A stretch of 64,000 nucleotides of DNA from JANYGM01 sp043764015 (GCA_043764015.1 JAYUKY010000012.1:9719-73718); one strand, 5' to 3'. Positions 1 through 10,063 are shown, numbered from the stretch's first letter. A program made the numbers and translations. The notes: a model not told the origin generated them from the sequence alone.

Positions 1-1400
1 GCAGCCACATTTCTAGGTAAGCCTTCCGCAGGCGCAAGGTGCATTCTAAAACCCGGTGCAGCATTTACTTCCAAAACCACTCCCCCACTCTCTTTTAGTG
101 GTTCTGTAAGATTGGGAGCCATAATATCAATGCCGCAAACATCAAGCCCAATCACACGTGCAATGCGTTCAGACAAAAACACATTTTCTGGGTGCATCAT
201 ATCCGTAACGTCAATAGAAGTGCCTCCTGTGCTTAGATTTGCCGTTGATTTGAGGTAAACAATTTCATTTTTCTTAGGAATGCTAGCAAGTGTGTAGTTC
301 ATCTTTTCTAGCAAATCAAGCGTATCTCTATCTACTGTAATCTCTGTGAGGACATTTTCGTGACCATAGCCACGTCTTGGGTCTTCATTTTCTTTGTCTA
401 TGAGTTGCTGAATGGTATTTTTGCCATTTCCTTTTACGTGAGCAGGCACACGTTGAGCAGCAGCAATGACCTTATTATCAATGACAAGCACACGAAAGTC
501 GTGTCCAGTAATAAATTTCTCCACAATCACCCTACGAGAGTATGCTTTTGCGTGGGCAAGCCCCGCAAGTGCCACTTCCCACGTTTTCACGTTGATAGAA
601 GCACCTTTTCCGTGATTTCCATCAAGAGGTTTGATAACAATTGGATAGCCAATTTTATTGATAATAGTAATTAAATCCTCTTCATCAACGGCAATACCAC
701 CACCTGCCACAGGAATAGAGTTATTAGCCAGATGGCGTTTAGTTTCTTCTTTATTTCCTGCAATATCAACGGCTATGTTGCTAGTTTTGCAGGTAATTGT
801 GGCTTGAAAGCGCATCTGGTTGATGCCATAGCCAAGTTGAATAAGAGAATTTGAGCCAAGTCTTATCCAAGGAATATCACGAGCAACGGCTTCTTCTACA
901 ATAGAGCCTGTACTAGGTCCTAGACGCACTTCTTCCCTTATTTCCCTCATTTTTTGAATGTCGGCATCAAGGTCGTATTTGTCTCCTTTGGCAAGTGCGA
1001 GCGCAATATTTACAGCAGATTCCGCAGCAAAAAGCCCTACTTTTTCTTCTACATAAGAAAATACGACATTATAAATTCCTGGTGTTTTTGTTTCACGAGT
1101 GCGTCCAAAGCCTGTTTCCATACCTGCAAGGCTTTGTGTTTCTAGTGCAATATGCTCAATGACGTGTCCTAGCCAAGTTCCGTTGGTAACTCTCATAAAA
1201 AAGCCACCTGCAACACCTTCAGAGCATCTGTGTTCGTACATTGAAGGAAAAAGCTTTTCTAATCTTTTGTCAAAACCTTTAATTTTATTGGTGGGTTTTT
1301 GTTCATATTCACCTAAATCTAGGCGCATTTGAATGAGTTTTTTGCGGTTTACGCTCCAAATATTGGGTCCTCGTAGTGCTTGTACGCTTAGTATTTTCAT
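1..1400 (-). CDS. cphA: Cyanophycin synthetase, N-terminal part (runs off left edge)
   Basis: This is the 5' part of a reverse-strand gene whose 3' end lies outside the window; about 466 codons are present and no stop is reached. The protein starts MKILSVQALRGPN and continues with the cyanophycin synthetase N-terminal domain. An ATP-grasp domain follows from about residue 220, with the signature GYPIVIKPLDGNHGKGAS. Further on it reads GIDIMAPNL and LEVNAAPGFRMH. Cyanophycin synthetase polymerises Asp and Arg into the nitrogen reserve multi-L-arginyl-poly-L-aspartate. The C-terminal Mur-ligase-like domain that adds Arg should lie to the left. The start is the ATG at 1398-1400, with about 290 bases of non-coding DNA upstream. 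No cyanophycinase is visible here; it may lie beyond the edge. Confidence 0.9.
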   Translation of the reverse strand, partial: MKILSVQALRGPNIWSVNRKKLIQMRLDLGEYEQKPTNKIKGFDKRLEKLFPSMYEHRCSEGVAGGFFMRVTNGTWLGHVIEHIALETQSLAGMETGFGRTRETKTPGIYNVVFSYVEEKVGLFAAESAVNIALALAKGDKYDLDADIQKMREIREEVRLGPSTGSIVEEAVARDIPWIRLGSNSLIQLGYGINQMRFQATITCKTSNIAVDIAGNKEETKRHLANNSIPVAGGGIAVDEEDLITIINKIGYPIVIKPLDGNHGKGASINVKTWEVALAGLAHAKAYSRRVIVEKFITGHDFRVLVIDNKVIAAAQRVPAHVKGNGKNTIQQLIDKENEDPRRGYGHENVLTEITVDRDTLDLLEKMNYTLASIPKKNEIVYLKSTANLSTGGTSIDVTDMMHPENVFLSERIARVIGLDVCGIDIMAPNLTEPLKESGGVVLEVNAAPGFRMHLAPAEGLPRNVA

Positions 1401-1689
1401 AATGAGAAATAAGTTTAGAAAATTTTCAGATAGAAGATTTTAAAATAAATTTGATAAATATTTAGCAAACTACCATTAAATATCTTAAAAACAAATTTCT
1501 TATGATTTTATTTATTGATTTGTTTTTCTAAAACGGATTATGGTCAAACCAATAATAAAAAATGTGTATGGTAGCAAAAGGTTAAAACAATAACAACTGG
1601 AATTTATGAAAAAGTGTATTTTTTAATACGCTTTTTTGTTGTAAATTGCAGGAATAATTATACTATTTCACTACTTACCCAATCTCAAA

Positions 1690-2094
1690 ATGAAGTTTTT
1701 TAGTTGTTTTTTTATTGTTTTTTTGCTAAATGCTTGTGCTATTTCACTATCACCCAAACAAAAATCACTTTATCAAGTAGAAGTTTTTTTTGCTGACGAA
1801 ACGCAGGCTTTGCGTCCTTATAAAACTATGGAAAACGTCTTCATTTATGACGAACAACCCAATAAAGAAAATGCAAATCTTTCAAAAGAATTGCAAAAAA
1901 AGTATGGAAAACTTCCAAAAGGCTATTCTTATGACCAAAAAGAATATTTGTTATTTCAACTTACCCGCAAAGCAAAAACTATGGGCGCAGATGCTATTGT
2001 TGATGTAAGTTATCAATTTTATGCCAAAAAAGATGTTTATGGCTATAATTTGAGCGGAATGGCAGTTAAATATACAGACAATCCGCCCAAATAA
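1690..2094 (+). CDS. Small lipoprotein, possibly YbjQ/heavy-metal-binding-like
   Basis: A 134-residue protein with a hydrophobic signal segment ending in the lipobox LNAC (Cys about residue 16), so a lipid-anchored envelope protein is expected. The C-terminal half contains GADAIVDVSYQFY followed by GMAVKY. This resembles the GADAVIGV...GTAV pattern of small YbjQ/DUF74 (putative heavy-metal-binding) proteins, but the match is by eye and weak. The gene stands alone between the divergent cphA gene and dnaE. I cannot assign a function beyond probable lipoprotein. Confidence 0.65.
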   Translation: MKFFSCFFIVFLLNACAISLSPKQKSLYQVEVFFADETQALRPYKTMENVFIYDEQPNKENANLSKELQKKYGKLPKGYSYDQKEYLLFQLTRKAKTMGADAIVDVSYQFYAKKDVYGYNLSGMAVKYTDNPPK

Positions 2095-2141
2095 ATCTAA
2101 ATAACAATATTTATAATTGTATTTTTAATATATTATTACCA

Positions 2142-2286
2142 CGTTTCCGTAAGTACGGCTTACGGCTATTATTGTTAAATCCTTTCAGGATTTCTAATAC
2201 AAAAAAACAAAAAACGACAAATAAAGCCCTGAAAGGGTTAAATATTCATAGCAGACAACTGCCAGTAGGTCGTACCTACGGAAACT
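2142..2286. repeat. Composite palindromic intergenic element
   Basis: The outer arms are an inverted repeat: GTTTCCGTAAGTACG on the left and CGTACCTACGGAAAC on the right, 14 of 15 paired. Inside are AATCCTTTCAGGATTT, itself a small palindrome, and GCCCTGAAAGGGTT. It looks like a REP-type element between the lipoprotein gene and dnaE. Confidence 0.55.
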
Positions 2287-2326
2287 CGCAAATAACAACT
2301 ACAAACAAAAATCACACCTCAAAAAA

Positions 2327-5300
2327 ATGATTCCTTTCACACACCTACATTGCCACACACAATTTTCTCTGCTAGACGGTGCCGCAAGCATCAAAGGCAT
2401 TATGTCAAAAGCTAAAAAAGATGGTATGAAAGCCGTTGCCCTCACAGACCACGGAAATATGTTTGGAGCGTTTGCCTTTGTGGCAGAAGCTAATAATCAA
2501 GGCATTAAGCCTATTGTGGGCTGTGAGTTTTACGTTGTCAAAGACCGTTTTCATAAGACTTTCAAAAAAGGTGAAAAAGACAAACGCTATCATCAGCTAC
2601 TTCTTGCCAAAAATATTGAAGGTTACCAAAACCTCTCAAAACTGTGTTCTTTGGGTTTTATTGATGGTTTGTGGTCAAAATTCCCTCGTATTGACAAAGA
2701 ACTTATTTTAAAGCATCACAAAGGACTGATTGCCACTTCCTGTTGCATTGGGGCAGAAATTCCGCAGGCTATTATGTACGAAGGTGAAGAAAAAGCAGAA
2801 GAACTCCTAAAATGGTGGCTTGATGTTTTTGGTGAAGATTTTTATATTGAAATCCAAAGGCATAACTTACTCAATATCAATGACAATGGAATGTCGCAAG
2901 AAGACGTAAATCAGACGTTGATGCGTTTTGCACAGAAATATAACATCAAAGTTATTGCCACAAACGACTCTCATTACGTAGAAGAAACGGACTCAAATGC
3001 TCACGACATCTTGCTTTGCCTTAATACAGGCACAAAACAGTCAGCACCCAAAGTAAATTATGAAGAAAGTATAAAAGGGCGTTTTGCGTTCCCAAACAAT
3101 GAATTTTACTTCAAAACACAACAAGAAATGAACACGCTTTTTAAAGATGTGCTATTTTCTATTGATAATACAAACGAAATTTACGACAAAATAGAGAAAA
3201 TAAACCTCAAAAGGGACGTTTTGATGCCTAATTTTCCTTTGCCTGCGGGTTTTGATACACAATTTGATTTCCTAAAATACCTTACTTTTGAAGGTGCAAA
3301 GAAAAAATACAAAGACGTTACGCCAGAAGTAGAGGAAAGATTAAACTTTGAACTCTCCGTAATGGGCAAAATGGGCTTTGAAGGCTACTTTTTGATTGTG
3401 CAAGATTTCATCAATGCCTCTCGTAATATGGGCGTTGCCGTAGGTCCTGGGCGTGGAAGTGCCGCAGGAAGTGCCGTAGCGTATTGTATTGGCATCACAA
3501 ACATTGACCCAATCAAATATAACCTGCTTTTTGAGCGTTTCCTTAATCCAGAGAGGGTTTCTATGCCTGATATTGATACTGATTTTGATGATGTGGGCAG
3601 ACAACGTGTTATTGATTATGTTGTTGAGAAATATACTAGAAATCAAGTTGCGCAAATCATCACGTATGGCACTATGGCGGCAAAATCTGCCATTAAAGAC
3701 GTGGGAAGAGTACTAGAACTACCGCTTGATGAAACTACTAAGCTCACAAAACTTATTTCGGACAAGCCCGGAACGCAATTAAAGAACGAATATGAGAAAG
3801 AAGAGATAAAAGATATTCTAAAAGGCACGGATTTGCGGGCTACCGTGCTGCGTGAGGCACTTATTTTAGAAGGTTCGGTACGTCATAGGGGCGTACACGC
3901 TGCAGGCATCATTATTGCACCAGACGACATCACTAATTATATTCCTGTTTGCACCTCAACAGATTCTAATTTGCTTGTAACGCAGTTTGATGGCAAGGTT
4001 GTTGAGTATGCAGGAATGCTCAAAATGGACTTTTTGGGATTAAAAACCCTTACAATCATTGCTGATGCCGTTAAACTTATCAAAAAGAACAAAAATATTG
4101 ATATTGACGTTGATAATATCCCAGAAAATGACCCTAAAACCTACGAACTTTACCAAAAAGGGGACACTGTTGGTACGTTTCAGTTTGAGTCTGAAGGTAT
4201 GCAAATGTATCTCAAACAACTTAAACCCACAAATATAGAAGATTTGATTGCAATGAATGCCTTGTACCGTCCAGGTCCTATGGATTTTATCCCTACTTAC
4301 ATTGATAGGAAACACGGAAAAGAAAAAACGGAATATCCGCATCCTTTGTTGGAAAATTTATTAGCTCCGACCTTTGGAATTATGGTTTATCAGGAGCAAA
4401 TTATGCAAACAGCGCAAATAATTGCAGGTTATAGCTTGGGTGGAGCTGACCTGCTTAGGCGTGCAATGGGTAAGAAGGACAAAGACCAAATGGCAAAAGA
4501 GCGTGTTAAGTTTGTGGAGGGTGCAAAGCGTGTCAATGATATTGATAAAAAGAAAGCAGACGAGATATTTGATGTAATGGAGCGTTTTGCAGAGTATGGT
4601 TTTAACCGTTCTCATTCTGCGGCGTACTCTGTTGTTGCTTACCAAACGGCGTATCTGAAAGCAAACTTTCCTGCTGAATATATGTCGGCGGTACTTACAC
4701 ATAGTATGGGTAAAATTGAGAAAATTATGATATTTTTAGCTGAATGTAAGGCGCAAAATATAGCTGTTTTGGGTCCTGATGTGAATGAAAGCTACGAAAA
4801 GTTTGATGTGAACAAAGATGGAAAGATACGTTTTGGTTTAGGAGCTATAAAAGGCTCAGGAGAGGCTCCTGCGGGCGCAATCATTGCAGAAAGGGACAAA
4901 AACGGAATGTTTAAAAGCATTTATGAGTTTGTAGAAAGGGTCAATTTATCTACTGTGAACAAGAACACATTAGCAAGTTTGGCGCAAGCAGGCAGTTTTG
5001 ACAGCTTTGAAGACGTAAAAAGGGAACAATATTTTGCAGAAGAGAACGGAAGCAGTTATATTGAGAAAATAATCCGTTATGGGCAAGCTATGCAAGCAGA
5101 AAAAAACAACGCCCAACATTCTCTTTTTGGCGGTGGAGGAGATAATAACGTGCTTATTGCGCACCCAAAGCTCCCAACTTATGTAGCGTGGACGAATATG
5201 GAAACCCTCAATAAGGAAAAAGAAGTCGTAGGTTTTTACATTACAGGGCATCCGCTTGACCAGTACCGCATTGAGATGCAAAATTTTGTTACTTGCAAGA

Positions 5301-5830
5301 TGTCGGCACTTGAAGACTACAAAAATAAAGAAGTTTTTTTAGGCGGAATAGTGAGCGAGGTACAACAACGCACTGCAAAAAATGGCAACCCTTTTGTGTT
5401 GTTTAAGGTTGATGATTATGATAGTAGCGCACAGTTTGCGTTGTTTGGAAGTGATTATGCCAAGTTTATTGGGTTTGTGAAGTTGGGAGAGTTTTTGTTT
5501 ATTAGGGCAAGTGTGATGCTTAGGTATAATTCTGATGACCAATTTGAGCCTAAAATCCTTCAAATTCAGCCGTTAAGCGAAATTAGGGACAAAATGATTA
5601 AAAATATTCAGCTAATTGTGGATATGGATATGCTTACAGAACGTCTAATTACAGATATTGAAGTGCTTTTGCAACATAATAAAGGCAAAGCAAACCTAAA
5701 AATGCAACTTTGGGACAGACAACAAAATACTTTTATCAATACTTTTTCTAAAAAATACACTGTTGCTATTGATAATGGCTTGCTAGAAGCCTTTGATAAG
5801 ATGGACGGAGTGAAGTATAGAATAAATTAA
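2327..5830 (+). CDS. dnaE: DNA polymerase III subunit alpha
   Basis: The replicative DNA polymerase (C-family) catalytic subunit, 1167 residues, normal for DnaE1. It begins with the PHP domain (FTHLHCHTQFSLLDG, residues 4-18, and LTDHGNMFG near 39). The palm follows with GPGRGSAAGSAVAYCIGIT near residue 375 and the metal-binding motif MPDIDTDFDD near 417. The fingers contain RPGPMDFIPTYIDRKHG, YQEQIMQTAQ and GYSLGGADLLRRAMGKKD. Near residues 980-1060 there is a helix-hairpin-helix/OB-fold part (GFYITGHPLDQY, then an OB strand set from VFLGGIVSEV). The start ATG at 2327 is the first in frame that gives the canonical N-terminus. No neighbour appears co-transcribed. Confidence 0.98.
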   Translation: MIPFTHLHCHTQFSLLDGAASIKGIMSKAKKDGMKAVALTDHGNMFGAFAFVAEANNQGIKPIVGCEFYVVKDRFHKTFKKGEKDKRYHQLLLAKNIEGYQNLSKLCSLGFIDGLWSKFPRIDKELILKHHKGLIATSCCIGAEIPQAIMYEGEEKAEELLKWWLDVFGEDFYIEIQRHNLLNINDNGMSQEDVNQTLMRFAQKYNIKVIATNDSHYVEETDSNAHDILLCLNTGTKQSAPKVNYEESIKGRFAFPNNEFYFKTQQEMNTLFKDVLFSIDNTNEIYDKIEKINLKRDVLMPNFPLPAGFDTQFDFLKYLTFEGAKKKYKDVTPEVEERLNFELSVMGKMGFEGYFLIVQDFINASRNMGVAVGPGRGSAAGSAVAYCIGITNIDPIKYNLLFERFLNPERVSMPDIDTDFDDVGRQRVIDYVVEKYTRNQVAQIITYGTMAAKSAIKDVGRVLELPLDETTKLTKLISDKPGTQLKNEYEKEEIKDILKGTDLRATVLREALILEGSVRHRGVHAAGIIIAPDDITNYIPVCTSTDSNLLVTQFDGKVVEYAGMLKMDFLGLKTLTIIADAVKLIKKNKNIDIDVDNIPENDPKTYELYQKGDTVGTFQFESEGMQMYLKQLKPTNIEDLIAMNALYRPGPMDFIPTYIDRKHGKEKTEYPHPLLENLLAPTFGIMVYQEQIMQTAQIIAGYSLGGADLLRRAMGKKDKDQMAKERVKFVEGAKRVNDIDKKKADEIFDVMERFAEYGFNRSHSAAYSVVAYQTAYLKANFPAEYMSAVLTHSMGKIEKIMIFLAECKAQNIAVLGPDVNESYEKFDVNKDGKIRFGLGAIKGSGEAPAGAIIAERDKNGMFKSIYEFVERVNLSTVNKNTLASLAQAGSFDSFEDVKREQYFAEENGSSYIEKIIRYGQAMQAEKNNAQHSLFGGGGDNNVLIAHPKLPTYVAWTNMETLNKEKEVVGFYITGHPLDQYRIEMQNFVTCKMSALEDYKNKEVFLGGIVSEVQQRTAKNGNPFVLFKVDDYDSSAQFALFGSDYAKFIGFVKLGEFLFIRASVMLRYNSDDQFEPKILQIQPLSEIRDKMIKNIQLIVDMDMLTERLITDIEVLLQHNKGKANLKMQLWDRQQNTFINTFSKKYTVAIDNGLLEAFDKMDGVKYRIN

Positions 5831-6142
5831 TTAGTGAAAAACAGTAAATAATAGCATCAGAGCAACAATTATATAAAGATATTGATAATTTGTATTCTGA
5901 ATTTCGTAGCCACTTAATTTATCAAGTGATGTTTTGTCCCAAAACAGCGTTTTGATAAATCAAACGCCTACGTAAAAATTTATAAATTATCAATCTCGTT
6001 ATCTAAATCTATTAAATCACAAACAATCACCAATTCTTTTCCCAAATAAAAATATTTCATTCCTCGTGCAAGCATTCTAAAAAAGCAGCGTCTTACTAAT
6101 AACATATAAAATTAGTAATCAACAATAAAATCTTTTTTAATT
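5831..6142. other. Intergenic region with nested palindromes, no gene seen
   Basis: About 310 bases between dnaE and the YHYH gene. Positions 5905-5975 hold two small inverted repeats: CACTTAATTTATCAAGTG, and CGTTTTGATAAATCAAACG. They are flanked by CGTAGCC on the left and GCCTACG on the right, so the whole can fold as a cruciform-like structure. No coding signal was seen in the rest. Confidence 0.45.
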
Positions 6143-7606
6143 ATGCGCTACACAAAATTAGCCCAGAACATCAAAGCAAACGTCAGTATTTTACTGATTT
6201 GCTTGCTTTTGTCTATTACGACAACTACCAACGCTCACCCAGGCGGACATCATCACGACGGAGAAGAGTCCACTCTCAAAATTTGGACACTCACCAACGG
6301 GCAAACACTCAAAGGGAGCTTTTCTATGGGAAAAAATGGCTTTATTGTCATTGAAGAAGTAAGCGGAAAAATGACCAAAATCATTACATCTGACCTTATC
6401 TACGCTGACCAACAAATTGCTTACACAAAAGTAAGGAAATTTGAAAAAATGAACAAAGAATTCGCCACAAATTCAGTAACTGATAATATTGCAACCCAAA
6501 CTAGCAATGCTTTACCTGCAACTGTTATAACAAATTCTACAAATAATCTCAATTATTTGTATGCTTTTGGAGCTATTGCCTTGCTTGCTATCTCTTTGCT
6601 CGTGGTATGTGCAAAAACAAATTTGTTTAAACAAGCTATTTATCAGAAAACTGCAGTTATTGCACTTATTATAACGACAATTTTCTCTGTTTATGCCTGT
6701 AAATCAAGTTCTAGTTCAGTTACACCAACCACTACAACTACCATTCCTAAAACGACAACCGCTTTTATGGAAACTGTTTATGGAGGTTTTAAGCCTGCTA
6801 TCTCTACAAGATATGACGACACATATTTTTATATTGCCTCTACTGGTATTCCTGCGCATAATATGATGGTGGGCATCACCAACTGGCAACAACAAGTTCC
6901 TACGCCACAAGCCTATACTGGTACTACGAATAGTTGGTCTATTCCTTTACAACCTGTATATGCGGACACGCCACTTAGCACAACAACTAATTTTATGAAA
7001 GGTGCGGTTGCCGTTGCTGCCAATGGTATTCCTATTTTTAACGCTTTGAACAACAGAGGAGCGGATTCTTATCTAATTGGAGAGCTTGATAACTGGGGCG
7101 GACATTGTGGAAAAGCTGATGATTATCATTATCACGCTGCGCCTTTGCACCTTTCTACTACTAATTTGCTTGCGCCTATTGCTATGGCGTTAGATGGGTT
7201 TGCGGTTTATGGTACAAAAGAACCTGATGGTGTTGCAATGCAAACGCTTGATACTTCTCACGGACACGTATATAATGGTGGCGTATATCATTATCACGGA
7301 ACTACGGATTATCCGTATGTAATTGGTGCTATGAAAGGTGTTGTAACATCTGACCCAGCAACACCTGCTCCTGAAAACCAAATTTTGCCACAAGCTTTTC
7401 CTACACCCCTAAGACCTGCAACAAATCCATTAACAGGTGCTGCTATTACGGCTTTCGCTTCTACAGGAACAAACGCTTATAAACTTACTTACACAGTAGG
7501 AACAGGAACTGCCTATATTGATTATAGTTGGACAACTAGCAATGCTTATACTTTTAAGTTTACAAGTACAACAGGCGTAATAACAACAGCTAATTATCAG
7601 CGTTAA
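6143..7606 (+). CDS. Exported YHYH-domain protein with N-terminal SHD1-like segment
   Basis: A 487-residue protein. A signal peptide (about 1-32, ending TNAHP) is followed by a His-rich stretch (GGHHHDG). Residues about 45-95 (LKIWTLTNGQTLKGSF... to LIYADQQIA) resemble the SLA1 homology domain 1 found in bacterial exported proteins. A membrane segment lies at about 135-155 and a second hydrophobic segment at about 168-182, ending CKSSSSS, which looks like an internal lipoprotein-type signal. The rest is a YHYH domain with HCGKADDYHYHAAP near 317 and GGVYHYHGT near 375, whose histidines suggest metal binding. The second signal-like stretch in mid-protein may mark an old fusion of two exported proteins. 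It heads a row of secreted proteins. Confidence 0.75.
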   Translation: MRYTKLAQNIKANVSILLICLLLSITTTTNAHPGGHHHDGEESTLKIWTLTNGQTLKGSFSMGKNGFIVIEEVSGKMTKIITSDLIYADQQIAYTKVRKFEKMNKEFATNSVTDNIATQTSNALPATVITNSTNNLNYLYAFGAIALLAISLLVVCAKTNLFKQAIYQKTAVIALIITTIFSVYACKSSSSSVTPTTTTTIPKTTTAFMETVYGGFKPAISTRYDDTYFYIASTGIPAHNMMVGITNWQQQVPTPQAYTGTTNSWSIPLQPVYADTPLSTTTNFMKGAVAVAANGIPIFNALNNRGADSYLIGELDNWGGHCGKADDYHYHAAPLHLSTTNLLAPIAMALDGFAVYGTKEPDGVAMQTLDTSHGHVYNGGVYHYHGTTDYPYVIGAMKGVVTSDPATPAPENQILPQAFPTPLRPATNPLTGAAITAFASTGTNAYKLTYTVGTGTAYIDYSWTTSNAYTFKFTSTTGVITTANYQR

Positions 7607-7696
7607 GCTATTTTGAAGTGTGTTATGTTTAATAGATTAAATGTAACACACCTCATTTTATACCAAATATTTGTATATCAATTAGAACTAAAAAAA

Positions 7697-8281
7697 ATGA
7701 AAAGCTACATAACAATAATGTTTTTTTGTCTTACTTGTTTGTCTTGCAAAAAAAGTGATACAACTGTTACACCAACAACGACAACTACTTCTAGTTTCAA
7801 ACTAACAAGTACGGCAGTAGTAAATGACTTACTTCTTGATGCTTTTAAGTGTGAGGCAAAAGTAAATGGCGTTGAAAATTCTATGCCCTTTGCGTGGACT
7901 GGTGCGCCTGCTGCTACTGTTGCCTATGCAATGACAATGATAAGTTATCCAAATCCAAGTGATTTGACTGTTTTTAACTCTTATTTAGAACTTTGGGGCA
8001 TTGATAAGTCTGTGAGTAGTATTGCCTATGGAAAAGCTGATGATGGTCCTTGGTTTATGGGTCCTAATAAAGATTTGAGGAATATTTCTTATAGTTCACC
8101 TTGTTCTGCTGGCTCTGGAACGCATCAATACATTGTTACAATCTATGCGCTTTCAGCTACGCCATCAAGTTTGCCTACTCAAAGCTCATTAACGGTAACC
8201 AATCAAGTGCTTACAAGTGCTTTATCAACAGTTACTATTTTAGATAGAGCAACTTTAACATTTAATAGTGTAACACCTTAG
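7697..8281 (+). CDS. PEBP-family (YbhB/YbcL-like) lipoprotein
   Basis: About 194 residues from the ATG at 7697; the longer frame from 7613 would put 28 unlikely residues before an obvious lipoprotein signal (MKSYITIMFF...CLSCKK). The mature part fits the phosphatidylethanolamine-binding protein fold: FKCEAKVNGVENSMPFAWTG (ligand pocket start), then YLELWGI in place of the usual HWxxxxI, then SPCSAGSGTHQYIVTIYAL, which matches the PCPPxGxHxYxFxxYAL motif. PEBP proteins bind anionic ligands or small molecules; the substrate here is unknown. PEBP and YHYH proteins are often found together, and here they are direct neighbours. Confidence 0.78.
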   Translation: MKSYITIMFFCLTCLSCKKSDTTVTPTTTTTSSFKLTSTAVVNDLLLDAFKCEAKVNGVENSMPFAWTGAPAATVAYAMTMISYPNPSDLTVFNSYLELWGIDKSVSSIAYGKADDGPWFMGPNKDLRNISYSSPCSAGSGTHQYIVTIYALSATPSSLPTQSSLTVTNQVLTSALSTVTILDRATLTFNSVTP

Positions 8282-8395
8282 GGAAAAGTACGAAATAAGA
8301 GGTTGGAGGTACGAATTTAAAACTTTCATGCCATTATTTGTGAAGACACAAACAACGGCTGGCAAAAAATATCACTTTTATAATCAACCAAATCA

Positions 8396-9349
8396 ATGAA
8401 AAAAACATTTATAGCATCTTTTTTGGCAATTATTTGTGTAGTAATTGCGTGCAAAAAATCTTCTGATGTAGTAGCTACAACTACGACAGACACTTATACA
8501 GGTACTGGCTCTGTGAGTAAGGGTTTGGCGACAACTACCGTTAGTAATTTGTTTACTTGTACAGGTGGGCGCACAACCGCAGTAGGTACAATTACGTCCA
8601 CAGACAACAAAATATGGACTGTTCCTGCTGAAAACATCTTTGCAACAGCTGCAAAACTCCCTGACCTCTACAATGAATGTAATAGCAAAACGCCAACTTC
8701 TATTTCGCAGGTTGATTTGACAAGTATTCCTACTACAATTATAGATGCTGATGGTGAAATTATTACTGGTTATATTTATGGTGATAATTATTATGAATTG
8801 TATGTAAATGGCAAACTTGTTGGAGTAGATGCCGCCACTTATACACCTTTTAATGCTAGTTATGTGAAATTTAAGGCAAAACGCCCACTTAAATATGCTA
8901 TAAAATTGGTTGATTGGGAAGAAAATTTAGGAATTGGTAGCGAACTTAGCGGAACTGACGCATTTCACGCAGGAGATGGCGGTTTTGTGGCTGCTTTTAG
9001 TGATGGCACAAATACAAGTTCTGCTTGGAAAGCGCAAACTTATTATATTGCGCCACTCGTTAGCCCTAATTGTGTGGTAGAAACAGGCACAGCAAGGATT
9101 TCTACTTCTTGTACAACGCCCACAAGCGCAGCTAGTTCTTATGCTTTGCATTGGGCTGTACCCGCTACGTGGTATGAAAATGGGTTTGATTTCAGTAGTT
9201 GGCAACCCGCAACGGTTTATACTGCAGCAACAGTTGGAGTAAAGCCTGCTTATTCAAATTTTACTACACAATTTGGTACAGCACAGTTCATTTGGTCGTC
9301 AAATCTGGTGTTGGATAACCTTGTTTTGTTAAGATTTACAGGAAATTGA
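8396..9349 (+). CDS. Secreted lipoprotein with jelly-roll (galactose-binding-like) fold, unknown function
   Basis: A 317-residue protein with a lipoprotein signal (MKKTFIASF, lipobox VIAC at about residues 16-19). The middle reads NYYELYVNGKLVG, then a WEENLGIG stretch, GDGGFVAAFSDGT and WKAQTYYIAPL. The end reads ATWYENGFDFSSW and FIWSSNLVLDNLVLLR. The pattern of ELYVNGK and a final IWS-LDNLVLLR strand is typical of a beta-sandwich galactose-binding-like domain. It may bind or display a ligand at the outer membrane, but no catalytic residues are evident. It follows the PEBP gene by 114 bases in the same orientation, within the same exported-protein island. Confidence 0.55.
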   Translation: MKKTFIASFLAIICVVIACKKSSDVVATTTTDTYTGTGSVSKGLATTTVSNLFTCTGGRTTAVGTITSTDNKIWTVPAENIFATAAKLPDLYNECNSKTPTSISQVDLTSIPTTIIDADGEIITGYIYGDNYYELYVNGKLVGVDAATYTPFNASYVKFKAKRPLKYAIKLVDWEENLGIGSELSGTDAFHAGDGGFVAAFSDGTNTSSAWKAQTYYIAPLVSPNCVVETGTARISTSCTTPTSAASSYALHWAVPATWYENGFDFSSWQPATVYTAATVGVKPAYSNFTTQFGTAQFIWSSNLVLDNLVLLRFTGN

Positions 9350-9440
9350 GATTTTTTATTGATATTTAAAACCTTTTTATGTTTTTTTTCGTAGTGTACT
9401 TAATAAATGTTCTATAATCTATAATTTAATCCTTAATCTT

Positions 9441-9944
9441 ATGAAAAAGAATGTATTTTATTCATTCGCTTTTGCTTTAGTGGTTTGTTGCCTATTAGGT
9501 AGCTGCAAAAAAGACGTTGATACAAAATCATATAACCCAGAAACACTTTTGACCGCTATCAATGCGTTGAGGGCCACGGGTTGCGTTTGTGGTACGGGTA
9601 CAAGCACCAGCATAATGCCTCCTGTGAGACCTGCCGTTTGGAATGATTTATTAGAAAAAGCTGCACAATACCATAGTGATGATATGGAAATGCAGGATTA
9701 TTATAGTCACGGGTCAAAAGATGGTAGAGGATTAGGCACACGTGTTACTGCGGTAGGCTACAAATGGGCTGGACTTGGGGAAGCCATTGGTGGTGCAAAT
9801 ACTGATGAGAATTTCATCAAATCAATACAAAAAAGTCAGGGGCATTGTGAGGGTATGATGAACAAAGATTGGTATGAAATAGGTGTAGCTAGAAGTGGTG
9901 TTGGGTATAGGTACACCTACGTAATGGCTACTCCTGCAAAATAG
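9441..9944 (+). CDS. CAP-domain (SCP/PR-1-like) lipoprotein, copy 1
   Basis: A 167-residue lipoprotein with lipobox LGSC (about residues 19-22). The rest is a compact bacterial CAP domain: WNDLLEKAAQYHSDDM (first conserved His), YYSHGSKDGR, GEAIGG, and GHCEGMMNKDWYEIGVA (second His). CAP proteins bind lipids or act in extracellular protein interactions; a few are proteases. An extra Cys pair, GCVCG near residue 50, is shared with the second copy downstream. The upstream 90 bases and the first 24 bases of the gene are almost the same as for the copy at 10805. Confidence 0.82.
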   Translation: MKKNVFYSFAFALVVCCLLGSCKKDVDTKSYNPETLLTAINALRATGCVCGTGTSTSIMPPVRPAVWNDLLEKAAQYHSDDMEMQDYYSHGSKDGRGLGTRVTAVGYKWAGLGEAIGGANTDENFIKSIQKSQGHCEGMMNKDWYEIGVARSGVGYRYTYVMATPAK

Positions 9945-9980
9945 TGAGTGTTTTTGAATATTCTTAGCAATTATTAAATT

Positions 9981-10022
9981 TCCTCTGAATACGAGCTTTT
10001 AGCTTTTATTCAGAGGATTTTA
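9981..10022 (+). terminator. Intrinsic terminator after CAP copy 1
   Basis: TCCTCTGAATA (9981-9991) pairs perfectly with TATTCAGAGGA (10007-10017), followed by TTTT. It sits 37 bases past the CAP stop codon. Confidence 0.65.
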
Positions 10023-10063
10023 AAAACGTATTTTTTAACGTCTAATAAATCTTATCTAATTCA

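Noticed and set aside
1099..1332. Forward-strand frames at 360-674, 954-1145 and 1099-1332
   Set aside because: They are shadows of the reverse-strand cyanophycin synthetase gene that runs off the left edge.
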